From: Clostridiales bacterium
GTDB lineage: Bacteria > Bacillota > Clostridia > Christensenellales > Aristaeellaceae
Length of the DNA: 61,725 nt
NCBI GenBank assembly: GCA_012729115.1
Contig: JAAYDR010000020.1
Location: 1 to 61,725 of the forward strand
Direction: 5' to 3'
Below are positions 7,927-16,821 of this stretch, piece after piece. The position numbers and the translations under genes were made by a program. How positions within the stretch are numbered: position 1 is the first letter of the stretch; every line of letters begins with the position of its first letter. Below the pieces are notes generated by a model. That model searched no databases. It was given only the letters and a program-made list of their open reading frames with translations, and was not told the DNA's origin.

Positions 7927-9198
7927 ATGCCCAATACCATATCCAAGGAACAGGCCCAACGCTTTCTGCTGAAAAAGCATGGTCTGCTGGGCTTAAGTCC
8001 CTTTGCGGGCAAGGCCGGCATCGTGGCCTATGTGCGCCAGACCGGCTGCGTGCAGTACGACCCTGTGGACGTGTGCGGTAAGAGCCATGAACTGGCCTTT
8101 TTTAGCCGGATCAAGGGCTTCCGCCAGGAAATGTTATGGGAACTTCTCTATGAGGAGAGAGTCCTCATGGATTTTTGGGATAAGAACATGTGCCTGGTGC
8201 TCACTGAAGATTGGCCATATTTTGAACCGGTTCGCCGCCGCTACCGGGAGGATGTGAGGAGCAGGGAAGCCATCGACGCCGTGGCGGGTGCGGTTCGCGC
8301 CCATCTGAAGGAGCATGGTCATACCAGCTCCCAGGAACTCCCCCTGGAGGGCAAGGCCGACTGGTACTGGAGCGAAACCGCCCTCAGCCGTGCAGCCCTG
8401 GAATGCCTGTATTTCAGGGGCGAGCTGGTGGTCCATCATAAAAAGGGCACGGTAAAAAGCTATGCCCTTGCTGAGGACTGCCTGCCAGAGGCTTTGCTCC
8501 ATGCACCCAATCCCTGTGGGACTCTTGAGGATCAGCAGGCCTGGCAAGCCTTGCGACGGATCGGGGCTGTGGGCATGCTCTGGAATCGGGCCTCGGATGC
8601 CTGGCTGGGGATGACGGAGTTTACCGGCAAGGCGCGGTCTGCGGTATTTGCCCGCCTGGAAGAAGAGGGAGCCATCATGCCCGTGGAAGTGGAGGGGATG
8701 GGAACTCCTCTGTACATCCGAAGCAGGGATGAAGAGCTGCTGCTGTCCTGCAGCAAACCTCACTCAGGGACAAAGCATGTTCGCTTTCTCGCACCCCTGG
8801 ACTGCCTCATGTGGGACCGCAAACTGATACAGGCACTATTCGGCTTTTCCTACAAGTGGGAAATCTACAACCCGGAGCACCAGCGGCGATTCAGCTATTA
8901 TGTGCTACCCGTAATCTACGGCCAACGCTTTGCCGGACGAGTAGAGCCCATCTGTGACCGAAAGGCAAAGGCACTGATCATGCGGCGTTTCTGGGCGGAG
9001 AAGGGGTTTCGGGATACCCCCGCTTTCCGGGCTGCCATGGAGGCAGAAGCGGAAAGGCTGAAGGAGTTTCATGGGCTGGATGAGGTTCGTTGGGAAGAGG
9101 GATTCTGGCACAATGAGCCCAAGGACGTCTCCTTTGGCAAGGGGATCGGGATCAAGGACGATGGGAGCGCAGGGGATGACCTGTCTATCCTTTCATAA
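7927..9198 (+). CDS. AlkX/YcaQ-like winged-helix DNA glycosylase
   Basis: 423-aa protein of the HTH_42 superfamily, which includes AlkZ and YcaQ/AlkX, bacterial glycosylases that unhook DNA interstrand crosslinks and remove bulky N-alkyl adducts. Near the N-terminus the segment TGCVQYDPVDVCGKSHELAFFSR carries the Q-x-D form of the catalytic motif (QYD), which is described for the YcaQ-like branch, in contrast to Q-x-Q in AlkZ. Three tandem winged-helix domains and a C-terminal beta domain with FLAPLDCLMWDRKL fit the fold. Start ATG at 7927 has AAGGAGA upstream; open frame further upstream (from 7144) is antisense to the glycosyltransferase. sfsA follows after 12 nt. Confidence 0.85.
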   Translation: MPNTISKEQAQRFLLKKHGLLGLSPFAGKAGIVAYVRQTGCVQYDPVDVCGKSHELAFFSRIKGFRQEMLWELLYEERVLMDFWDKNMCLVLTEDWPYFEPVRRRYREDVRSREAIDAVAGAVRAHLKEHGHTSSQELPLEGKADWYWSETALSRAALECLYFRGELVVHHKKGTVKSYALAEDCLPEALLHAPNPCGTLEDQQAWQALRRIGAVGMLWNRASDAWLGMTEFTGKARSAVFARLEEEGAIMPVEVEGMGTPLYIRSRDEELLLSCSKPHSGTKHVRFLAPLDCLMWDRKLIQALFGFSYKWEIYNPEHQRRFSYYVLPVIYGQRFAGRVEPICDRKAKALIMRRFWAEKGFRDTPAFRAAMEAEAERLKEFHGLDEVRWEEGFWHNEPKDVSFGKGIGIKDDGSAGDDLSILS

Positions 9199-9210
9199 CG
9201 AGGTGAGCAT

Positions 9211-9894
9211 TTGATCTACAGGCACCCCATCCCCGGTATTTTTCTGTCCCGGCCCAACCGTTTCATCGCCATGGTCCAGGTGAAGGGCCAAGTCCACCGC
9301 TGTCATGTGAAAAATACAGGCCGCTGCAAGGAGCTCCTTCTTCCCGGTGTTCCGCTTATCCTGGACAAGGCCGCAAATCCCGCGCGGCTCACCCCCTATG
9401 ATGTGGTTGCCGTCTACAAGGGCGATACCCTCATTAACATCGACAGCTCCGCCCCCAACAAGGCCTTCGGAGAATATTTGCAAAGCGGCGGCTTTCTCCC
9501 CGGCCTCACCATCATCCGTCCTGAGACCAAGTTTGGGGATTCCCGCTTTGATTTTTATGCAGAAACATCAGATAAGAAAATCTTTATAGAGATCAAAGGC
9601 GTCACCCTGGAGGAAGACGGCGTAGCTCTGTTTCCGGATGCGCCCACCTTGCGGGGAACCAAGCATCTGGGGGAACTGGCCCGTGCGGTATCCCTTGGTT
9701 ACGAGTCTCACGCGGTCTTTGTGATCCAGATGAAAGGCTGCTCCTTGTTTCGGCCCAACCACCGCACCGACGCCGCCTTTGCCCATGCCCTGGTTCAGGC
9801 GGCCCAGGCCGGAGTGCATCTGTGGGCCCTGGATTGTCAGGTTACGGAAAGCAGCATGGAAATAGGCAATCCGGTGAGGATCGAATTGGAATAA
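9211..9894 (+). CDS. sfsA: SfsA family nuclease/regulator
   Basis: 227 aa, full length for SfsA (about 230). It has the N-terminal OB-like segment (PNRFIAMVQV..HRCHVKNTGRCKELL) and the PD-(D/E)XK-like nuclease part (DSRFDFYAE...FIEIKGVTLEEDGVALFPDAPTLRG). SfsA was first described as a sugar fermentation stimulation protein; a nuclease activity has been proposed for the family. The start is TTG at 9211 with AGGTGAG upstream; no ATG gives the full conserved N-terminus. It lies 12 nt after the AlkX-like gene, so the two DNA-related genes are probably co-transcribed. Confidence 0.93.
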   Translation: MIYRHPIPGIFLSRPNRFIAMVQVKGQVHRCHVKNTGRCKELLLPGVPLILDKAANPARLTPYDVVAVYKGDTLINIDSSAPNKAFGEYLQSGGFLPGLTIIRPETKFGDSRFDFYAETSDKKIFIEIKGVTLEEDGVALFPDAPTLRGTKHLGELARAVSLGYESHAVFVIQMKGCSLFRPNHRTDAAFAHALVQAAQAGVHLWALDCQVTESSMEIGNPVRIELE

Positions 9895-9942
9895 ACCGAT
9901 TGGCAGCAAGCCTGCTGTGTGAAGGAATCTGATGTATCCTGC

Positions 9943-9972
9943 CAAGAGGGAGGGATATCCTTCTCCCTCTTG
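9943..9972 (+). terminator. Hairpin after sfsA
   Basis: Perfect 10-bp stem CAAGAGGGAG/CTCCCTCTTG about 50 nt after the sfsA stop. The following sequence (ACATTTCC) has only a short T run, so termination may be weak. A GGATATCC palindrome lies in the loop. Confidence 0.4.
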
Positions 9973-10053
9973 ACATTTCCTCCATAATCCATGAAAATCA
10001 GAATGATTCATGTGTTCCCTCAGCTAAAAACTTGTGGAGGAAACCCATCAAAC

Positions 10054-10437
10054 ATGACACTGAAAAGCATTCTTCTGACCGGCGCAGGCTATGTCCTGAT
10101 GGCCATGGCAGCCATCGGACTTTTCTTGCCCATTTGGCCCACCACCCCCTTTGTGCTCCTGGCCGTGGCATGTTTCTCGGGAAACCCCAAGCTTCAGTCG
10201 CGGCTCCTGCGCATCCGTTTCATTCGGGAGCATGTGGACAACTACCGCAGCCGCACCGGCCTTCCCAAACGCAATGTCATTGTCAGCCTTGTCTTTCTGT
10301 GGGTCTTTCTATTCCTATCCATGGCTCTCTCCCGTCAATTATGGGCCATCCTCCTCCTCACAGCCGTCGGCGCAGCTGTTACCACCCATCTTCTGGTCAT
10401 GGCCAAGCCGAAAGCGAGGAACGAAGGGAATCAGTAA
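10054..10437 (+). CDS. DUF454 (YbaN-like) inner membrane protein
   Basis: 127 aa. The N-terminus LTGAGYVLMAMAAIGLFLPIWPTTPFVLLA is the hallmark of DUF454/YbaN: a membrane helix followed by the P-x-x-P-T-T-P-F motif. It continues with CFSGNPKL and a second hydrophobic pair (about residues 78-115). The function of the family is unknown. Start at 10054 follows GGAGGAAA; the in-frame ATG at 9991 has no such site. Confidence 0.85.
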   Translation: MTLKSILLTGAGYVLMAMAAIGLFLPIWPTTPFVLLAVACFSGNPKLQSRLLRIRFIREHVDNYRSRTGLPKRNVIVSLVFLWVFLFLSMALSRQLWAILLLTAVGAAVTTHLLVMAKPKARNEGNQ

Positions 10438-10489
10438 GCATCCCGAACTCGTCCCCAAACCCATTGGGAACTGAAACCCACAAGCAAAA

Positions 10490-10535
10490 AGCCGCCTTGG
10501 AGCCGTTTCCCGGCCCCAAGGCGGTTTCCTTCTGT
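10490..10535. terminator. Bidirectional terminator between the DUF454 gene and upp
   Basis: Perfect 9-bp GC-rich stem CCGCCTTGG/CCAAGGCGG (10492-10500 and 10516-10524), with T-rich sequence on the plus side (TTTCCTTCTGTTTC) and an A run on the other side. It sits between convergent genes and can serve both. Confidence 0.75.
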
Positions 10536-10624
10536 TTCTTCTTGCACCCTCTAACGGATACGGTGTGCCATGAGGGATTCATGATGTAAGTCCGAGACGA
10601 TGACAGAGCAGAAATACTCTATCC

Positions 10625-11311
<687 letters not shown>

Positions 11312-11313
11312 TT

Positions 11314-11342
11314 ATTTTAGCAGATTGATTCTGGGCGCGCAA
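11314..11342 (-). promoter_or_regulatory. Promoter of upp
   Basis: Minus strand TTGCGC (11337-11342), 17-bp spacer, TAAAAT (11314-11319), about 60 nt upstream of the upp start. Confidence 0.5.
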
Positions 11343-11346
11343 GCTT

Positions 11347-12330
11347 TTATTCTTCCACCTTCTTTTTCACGGGGATGAGCAGGTCCAGCTGCAGACCCAT
11401 GGGGATCATGTTTCCATTTCCCAGATGGGTATACGTGTTCAGGTGTTCCTCCAGGGCATCAAACATATTCTCTGGGGATCCATTGCCCCGATACTCGTAT
11501 TCGCCGTTGGTCTGTACCCATTCATTGAGCCACTCCCACTCATGGAAATCTCCAAAGGCGATCATATGGGCAGCGTACAAACCACCTTCGAACCGCTTTC
11601 TGGTGAGGTATGGAGGAAGTTCCATGTCATCGGGAATGGTCAGCCAGAACTCATAGCCATGGTCATTGCTCTCATCCACAGGGTTGGGATGGTTGAACCC
11701 ATACAGACGCACATCGGGCTTGCGGGCCAGCAGATCGGTTTCCTTCACCAGGCGGAGAATCCGCTCCCCGGCCACGCTTTCCGGTTCCTCCCCGATGAAA
11801 TGGCTGGCAGCCACAGTAGCCGGTGGCAGGTAAACCAGGCGTACATCCCGCAGCTTTGCGGGCCTCTCCATAGGACGTATATCCTGCATACTTCGTACCT
11901 CCTTCAATCTGTTGGATTCTTCGGGAAGCGTTTGAATCAGGGTAGCGATCCCTTCATCCGACGTCAGCTGCTCCCCCAGCTTTACGGTTCGGGCCTGCTC
12001 CAGTCGCCGGATCAGGACCTGCAGGACGGTTTCCAGGGCCTGAAGTCCATCGATTTCATTCCGGATCCCCCGTTCGTGCTCTGCAAACACCCCAATGGCC
12101 TCCCGAGCTTCCCCGCTTTCCAGCAGGGTGGCGATCTGCTTGATGGGAATGCGAAGCCTTCGCAGCAGCATGATCTGTCTCAGGCGGGTGATGTTTGACT
12201 GGTCATACATCCGGTAAGCATACCCGCTGCCCCGGATACTCCGAATCAAGCCGATCTGTTCATAGTATCGCAGGGTTCGGGTCGACAGCCCGAAACGCCG
12301 GGTCAGATCGGAAATGGTTTCATGCTGCAT
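11347..12330 (-). CDS. MerR-family regulator with GyrI-like effector domain
   Basis: 327 aa. The N-terminal winged helix (residues 5-75; LTRRFGLSTRTLRYYEQIGLIRS) is typical MerR, followed by a dimerisation coiled coil (about 80-125). The C-terminal 160 residues resemble a GyrI-like/SRPBCC ligand-binding domain of the BmrR type: VAASHFIGEEPES, then EFWLTIPDDMELPPYLTRKRFEGGLYAAH, then FDALEEHLN. Such regulators usually sense drugs or small organic molecules. No efflux gene lies next to it; the only apparent target is its own promoter. GAGGTCCTC around the ATG gives a modest ribosome binding site. Confidence 0.88.
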   Translation of the reverse strand: MQHETISDLTRRFGLSTRTLRYYEQIGLIRSIRGSGYAYRMYDQSNITRLRQIMLLRRLRIPIKQIATLLESGEAREAIGVFAEHERGIRNEIDGLQALETVLQVLIRRLEQARTVKLGEQLTSDEGIATLIQTLPEESNRLKEVRSMQDIRPMERPAKLRDVRLVYLPPATVAASHFIGEEPESVAGERILRLVKETDLLARKPDVRLYGFNHPNPVDESNDHGYEFWLTIPDDMELPPYLTRKRFEGGLYAAHMIAFGDFHEWEWLNEWVQTNGEYEYRGNGSPENMFDALEEHLNTYTHLGNGNMIPMGLQLDLLIPVKKKVEE

Positions 12331-12353
12331 GAGGTCCTCCCGTCCCGTTGCTA

Positions 12354-12370
12354 TGTCAAGCGCTTTGACA
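12354..12370 (-). promoter_or_regulatory. Second dyad in the merR leader
   Basis: A 17-nt inverted repeat TGTCAA-GCGCT-TTGACA lies 24-40 nt upstream of the merR start codon, downstream of the -10 box. It may be an additional operator or a small mRNA hairpin. Confidence 0.35.
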
Positions 12371-12375
12371 TCCTC

Positions 12376-12406
12376 AGCATACTGCCTGACGCGACGTCAA
12401 AGTCAA
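12376..12406 (-). promoter_or_regulatory. MerR-type promoter with 19-bp spacer and operator dyad
   Basis: On the minus strand TTGACT (12401-12406) and TATGCT (12376-12381) are 19 bp apart, the overlong spacing characteristic of MerR-activated promoters. The spacer holds a perfect dyad TGACG-TCG-CGTCA (12387-12399). Binding of MerR there and twisting of the spacer would allow ligand-dependent autoactivation. Confidence 0.7.
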
Positions 12407-12526
12407 GGGTAAATTTTTATTCCAGTTATGATTGCATGAAACGCGATCCAGTGAAACGTTCTTAAGCAGAATCCCGGTCAGCGTTGAGGACAGAATCTCA
12501 AACTTGTTCCCTTGTCATCTGCTGCG

Positions 12527-13063
12527 CTACCGTTCCCCGCCCCCAAACCCGTTGAACCACGCTCGCTGCTCAAAGGGACGCTTGCGCACACGTTTCACGG
12601 GCTCGGCAGCCACGCCTACGGGGAGATAGCAGATCAGATCCCGATCCTGAGGCACTCCCAGAATATCAGCCATCTGCCGCCCGATGCGGTCTTCCCCGGT
12701 GATATGACCCTCCACCCAGCAGCTCTGGTAGCCAAGGCCTACGATGGCAAGCAGCATGTTTTCAATGGCAGCGGAATAATCGTGGATATAGTAGGTTCTG
12801 TCATCATAGGCAATGATTCTTTCCGTCAGGACCAGAATCATCGCAGGGGCAGTGTGACCCACGGGAGAATCAATGACCGCTTTCAGCTGCCGGAGCAGTT
12901 CCGGGTCGTCCACGGCGATCAGGGAAGTGGTCTGCTTGTTGCAGCCGGAGGGCGCGGCCAGGCCCGCTTTCATGATTGTTTCCAAATCTTCCCTCGGCAC
13001 TGGGGTATCCTGATACAATCCCCGGTAACTGGTCCTTTGCCAGATGGCCTCCATCACATCCAT
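12527..13063 (-). CDS. Nitroreductase family protein
   Basis: 178-aa FMN-dependent NAD(P)H oxidoreductase of the nitroreductase superfamily, short form. The N-terminus MDVMEAIWQRTSYRGLYQDTP carries the R-x-S-x-R-like FMN phosphate motif, then LAAPSGCNKQTTSLIAVDD, and the middle segment SAAIENMLLAIVGLGYQSCWVEG. The C-terminal tail is basic (EPVKRVRKRPFEQRAWFNGF), as in many two-gene ferredoxin-less members. Start at 13063 has GGGAGGAA; the upstream ATG at 13177 lacks one. The substrate is not predictable. It ends the minus-strand series of secreted-protein genes. Confidence 0.85.
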   Translation of the reverse strand: MDVMEAIWQRTSYRGLYQDTPVPREDLETIMKAGLAAPSGCNKQTTSLIAVDDPELLRQLKAVIDSPVGHTAPAMILVLTERIIAYDDRTYYIHDYSAAIENMLLAIVGLGYQSCWVEGHITGEDRIGRQMADILGVPQDRDLICYLPVGVAAEPVKRVRKRPFEQRAWFNGFGGGER

Positions 13064-13180
13064 GCTTATTCCTCCCGATTTAACTTTCGTTGACGCAGAA
13101 CGTCCTATAGGAAAATTGTACCACAGGAGGCAAGGCTTGTCGATGAATCGGATGAACAGCGTCACCCCGGCATTCACCGG

Positions 13181-15901
13181 TCACTGCAGGGAAGGGATGA
13201 CCATCTCCGCAGCGCTTCCATCCAGGGGTACGCGCAGAAAGTACTCTCCCCCGGGCTGCCAATCCCTCGGAGGCATTACAAACCAAAGGGAATCCCCGGC
13301 CGCCGCACAGGGAGCATAAGCCAGTTCGCCGCCTGCATCCAGCAGGCGAAGGGCATTCCCCTCCCAGTCATGCAGCACCAGTTGGCCGGCTTCCTCTGTG
13401 CTCTCCTCGCCCTCCAATAGACCATACCATACTGCCAGCCCCTCCTGGGTGACGATATACCGATCGGACAGAGGCCCCAGTGACTGTACATTCTCCCTGC
13501 CCGGTTCCAAGCATGTCAGGGCACCGCACAGCCAGTGCTCCGGCAGCTCGCCATAGGGCTGGACAAAGGGATCTCCCATATCCTGGTAAAAAATCCTGCC
13601 TCCCCAAGAGCCCAGGCCACGAACCCCATTCTCCGTAAGCCGTACAGGCCCGGAGCCATCCAGAGCCACCGCGTATAGGTTGGGATAGGACAGCGCCAGG
13701 AACTCTCCAAGCTCCCGGCAGTATACCCGTGGGTACTCCTTGATATCGCTCAGATTCTCAAAGTACACCTGCTCCTGATGGTAGACGAACTGTCCTGCCG
13801 ACTCCGCGACCCGTTGCAAGATGGAGCCATCCGGTCCACAAAGGTACAGGGTGCCCAGGTTGTCCGCAAACAGCAGCCTGCCGTCTTCAAGGCCCAGCAG
13901 AGGCCCCGCGTAGGGAGGCCGGGTCTTCTGAGAAGGCCCCAGGGCCATGGTGTAAACGGACTTCCCACCCTTTCCGATCTCCAGGGTATACATGGCTCCC
14001 TCCTCCTGCCAGTGAATGGGCCCGGTAAGATAGGCTACCGTATCCCCCATCAGCACCACGTTGGAGATTTCGCTTTCAGCAATGTAAACGGCCTCCGGGA
14101 CATAGGAATCTCCCTGTTTTCTCAATACCCGGAGGGTGGGCTGCTCATCCGCCCGCCCCACATAGGCGATTCTGTCCCCCTGAAGAGCAATCTCCCCTCC
14201 CAAGACATAGGAGGGCAGGATTGCATCCGTTTTTTCCAGGGGCGATGGGTGCATGGAGGATGGAGGCCTCCCGCTGACCAGTGGCGGGATGATCTCCTCA
14301 TCACCCTCCTGGGACAGGGGTATCTCCCAAGTTTTAGGGCCGCCATCCAAAGGCGTCACGGTGAAGAGCGCCTTCTCCTGCCCCTCCTCCCATTCATAAG
14401 CCCAATTGTAGGCATAGAAACAAAGGCTGCTTCCATAAAGGCAGCTCGCACCCATGTACTCTCCGGGGCCGGCATCCAGGGCATACATCGGTACACCGTC
14501 ATAACTGTGGAAAACCAAATCAGCCCGTTGAATATCGTAGGGCTCCAGGGAGGAGTCATGGTACCACACCAAAAGCCCCCAAGGGGTGGGGATGTAGTCA
14601 TCGGATTGGATGCCAAGGGCACGATGCTCCCCTGTAGCCGCATCGTAGCAATACACAGGCCCATAAAGGAAGGAAGTATCCGACATCTCCTCGTCCAGAG
14701 GCAGGGTATAGGGATCGTCAAGGTTCTGATACAGGATGAGAGGCCCTTGGGAAACCAGTCCCCGCGCTCCGCAGTCCGTAAGCCTGGTCAGCTCCTTCCC
14801 GTCCAGCCGGGCCCGGTACAGCCGGGGGAAGGACTGGTCCAGATACCGATTGATCCCTTGGTCATAGACATTTCTGTAAACCTTCTGGTCCAGCAGGTTG
14901 AGGAAGTACACATAACCGTCATGATACACAAAGTCATGGGTGCGGATACCGGGGACAGGTACCGGACTGAAACCGTCTCCATCACAGATATACAGTATCC
15001 CGCTCTGATCAGCAAACAGCAGCCTGCCGTCCTCCAACTCCAGCAGAGGCCCGCCGTATGAATCCCCATCCTCCGTTCCCCCCAGAATGAGTTGGGTCTT
15101 CCTGTCAAAGAGGAGTCTCTCCAGCGCCGTAGGTCTGCCATTATCTCCTTTCGCCAGCAAACAGAGAACATCTTCCTGGCGCAGGAGAAACCCCAGCATC
15201 CAATCGCTGGTATACAATTCCCGAAAATCCTCTCGCCAGCTGCCGCCCAGTTCTCCCACCAGAATTGTGGTTTCGCTGCCAAAGGCAGAGTAGGCGATCC
15301 AGCCTTCCGCCATATCCAGCCTCCCCGCTTGCCGGTAGGAGGCGGGAATGCCCTCCCCTGTCAGGGGTCGGGGCTCTCCTAACCCTTGGGGAGTGGGCAT
15401 CACAGACGTCCTGGGCTTCCAGCCATCCCTGGCATAGACCGCCTCCGCGCGCTTGGTGGCAGTGAATACATACCCCGCTTCGTCATAGTCCAGTCGTATG
15501 GTCAAGGTGTTCTCCCCATCCGCGGAAGGCAAGGTATACACCGCCATCCCCTTGTTGGAGTCGGTGGGCGGGGACAGTACCTTCCAACCCAGGCCCGTCA
15601 AATACTTCCCGTACTCCACCAGGTCCCGGTACTCCCCGTCCTCCCGATAGACAAAGCGTACATTGATACCGGCTTCTTCCACGTCCCGCCACTGCGAAGA
15701 GATCTGAATTCGTCGTCTGCCAACAGCTGCAAATATGGTAGGAACCACATCCCCATCCAGTTCAATGTATGACTGGCTCTCCTCCCGGTCGATGCTTTCA
15801 CCGTCGGTCAGAAACCCCGCCTCTTCCCCCAAGGCCGGGATCCCCATGCACAGCATCATCCATGTTGCGATCAGCAACCATAGGCAAATCCTTCTTTTCA
15901 T
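13181..15901 (-). CDS. Large secreted protein with an internal duplication
   Basis: 906-aa exported protein. A signal peptide (basic MKRR, hydrophobic core to about 22, ALGEEAG cleavage region) starts at 15901 behind GGGGAGG. Residues 45-170 form an N-terminal domain with YIELDGDVVPTIFAAVG. Two homologous arms follow, about 195-530 and 578-906. Each contains GPLL-x-LEDGRLLFAD, a YHDGYVYFLNL or YHQEQVYFENL strand pattern, LY-x-x-LDG and an R-L-T-G-RGL segment. The strand-rich repeats with LDG and D-G turns resemble DUF5050-like beta-propeller folds. The function is unknown; cell-envelope or extracellular binding is the likely setting. It belongs to a run of exported proteins and has no known enzyme motif. 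Confidence 0.8.
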   Translation of the reverse strand: MKRRICLWLLIATWMMLCMGIPALGEEAGFLTDGESIDREESQSYIELDGDVVPTIFAAVGRRRIQISSQWRDVEEAGINVRFVYREDGEYRDLVEYGKYLTGLGWKVLSPPTDSNKGMAVYTLPSADGENTLTIRLDYDEAGYVFTATKRAEAVYARDGWKPRTSVMPTPQGLGEPRPLTGEGIPASYRQAGRLDMAEGWIAYSAFGSETTILVGELGGSWREDFRELYTSDWMLGFLLRQEDVLCLLAKGDNGRPTALERLLFDRKTQLILGGTEDGDSYGGPLLELEDGRLLFADQSGILYICDGDGFSPVPVPGIRTHDFVYHDGYVYFLNLLDQKVYRNVYDQGINRYLDQSFPRLYRARLDGKELTRLTDCGARGLVSQGPLILYQNLDDPYTLPLDEEMSDTSFLYGPVYCYDAATGEHRALGIQSDDYIPTPWGLLVWYHDSSLEPYDIQRADLVFHSYDGVPMYALDAGPGEYMGASCLYGSSLCFYAYNWAYEWEEGQEKALFTVTPLDGGPKTWEIPLSQEGDEEIIPPLVSGRPPSSMHPSPLEKTDAILPSYVLGGEIALQGDRIAYVGRADEQPTLRVLRKQGDSYVPEAVYIAESEISNVVLMGDTVAYLTGPIHWQEEGAMYTLEIGKGGKSVYTMALGPSQKTRPPYAGPLLGLEDGRLLFADNLGTLYLCGPDGSILQRVAESAGQFVYHQEQVYFENLSDIKEYPRVYCRELGEFLALSYPNLYAVALDGSGPVRLTENGVRGLGSWGGRIFYQDMGDPFVQPYGELPEHWLCGALTCLEPGRENVQSLGPLSDRYIVTQEGLAVWYGLLEGEESTEEAGQLVLHDWEGNALRLLDAGGELAYAPCAAAGDSLWFVMPPRDWQPGGEYFLRVPLDGSAAEMVIPSLQ

Positions 15902-16023
15902 TCTCAAGGCCTCCCCGCACCTGATCTCTAAAAAGCACCGGATCCTGGGGCAAACCCCAAAACCCGGCACCTCTGAATGTGACGATCCGATCATGTTGTC
16001 AAAGCCCTCCTGGTCCACCGGCC

Positions 16024-16752
16024 TTACCAACTCTCCGGCCCACCCATGTCTCCCCATTCTCCAGCCAACAGGTCGTACTCCACCAAAAACTCCAGAGTGC
16101 CGGCAGCATAAGGCCCCCACTCGCCAGGATCAAAGACAATCCTGAGCCCGTCAGGCGTCAGCAATGCCTTGTCCCAACTCCACAGGGAGCCACCCTCCCC
16201 GTAGTCTTCCGCCAGGAAATACTCCTGATCTCCCAACTGCCGCAAAACCTCATCGGTCACCAGGTCCCTTGCAGCGCTGTCCTCCCGGAACAGCGCTGTG
16301 AGGGGTACCACTTCCCCTGTCTGTAGGTTCATCACCAACGACAGGCTGGAAGGCCAAGGATGAGCGCCTCCCGTGTAGGTAATGAACTGATAGCTCACGC
16401 AGAGAAGCTTTTTCCCCTGAAAAACCACCTGCGCCGTTGCGTCCTGCCCATATTGGGTGATTGCAAAGCGCGCCGGGTCCTGACGATAGTCCTCCAGAGC
16501 ATAATCAATGGCTACCTGAAAGCCGCCACCAGCTTCCAATCCATCCCGAATCCCTTTGTTTAGCCGTTCCTGAACATCGGTGTCTGTAAGACCCTCCACC
16601 AGGGGATAAGAAGCCTGCCGCGTTGCCAGGAGGACCTCCCCTTCCCTGATCTGGCAGGTTTGGGTCATGCCGGTCAAGATCAACCCCTGGGCGTGGGCTA
16701 CTGAACAGCACAGCATCTGTGCGACAAGGATCAACGCAGCGATTCTTTTCAT
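16024..16752 (-). CDS. Secreted DUF3298/PdaC-like protein
   Basis: 242 aa. It has a signal peptide (MKRIAALILVAQMLCCSVAHAQ), a DUF4163-like middle part and the DUF3298 signature YTGGAHPWPSSLSLVMNLQTGE, then LTALF and a C-terminal strand region with DPGEWGPYAAGT. Related domains occur in the anti-sigma factor RsiV and in the peptidoglycan deacetylase PdaC, where they bind lysozyme or act in the cell wall. Here there is no deacetylase or transmembrane helix beyond the signal. The ATG at 16752 is 9 nt after GGAG and is preferred over 16758. Confidence 0.75.
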   Translation of the reverse strand: MKRIAALILVAQMLCCSVAHAQGLILTGMTQTCQIREGEVLLATRQASYPLVEGLTDTDVQERLNKGIRDGLEAGGGFQVAIDYALEDYRQDPARFAITQYGQDATAQVVFQGKKLLCVSYQFITYTGGAHPWPSSLSLVMNLQTGEVVPLTALFREDSAARDLVTDEVLRQLGDQEYFLAEDYGEGGSLWSWDKALLTPDGLRIVFDPGEWGPYAAGTLEFLVEYDLLAGEWGDMGGPESW

Positions 16753-16773
16753 GGACATTCACTCCCTTGATCC

Positions 16774-16805
16774 GGTCCACCGGGAGAATCCTCTCCCGGT
16801 GGACC
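16774..16805. repeat. 14-bp perfect intergenic hairpin
   Basis: GGTCCACCGGGAGA (16774-16787) pairs exactly with TCTCCCGGTGGACC (16792-16805) around a 4-nt loop. It lies between two co-directional secreted-protein genes, with no T run on the minus strand, so it is more likely a processing or attenuation element than a terminator. Confidence 0.55.
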
Positions 16806-16821
16806 ACCTGTCTCCATCCAA

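Noticed and set aside
12427-12470. Catabolite-responsive element in TGAAACG-containing sequence
   Set aside because: The core CG is out of register with the cre consensus.
13778-15061. 427-codon plus-strand frame
   Set aside because: It is antisense to the 906-aa secreted protein, which has a signal peptide and a ribosome binding site; the plus-strand frame has neither.
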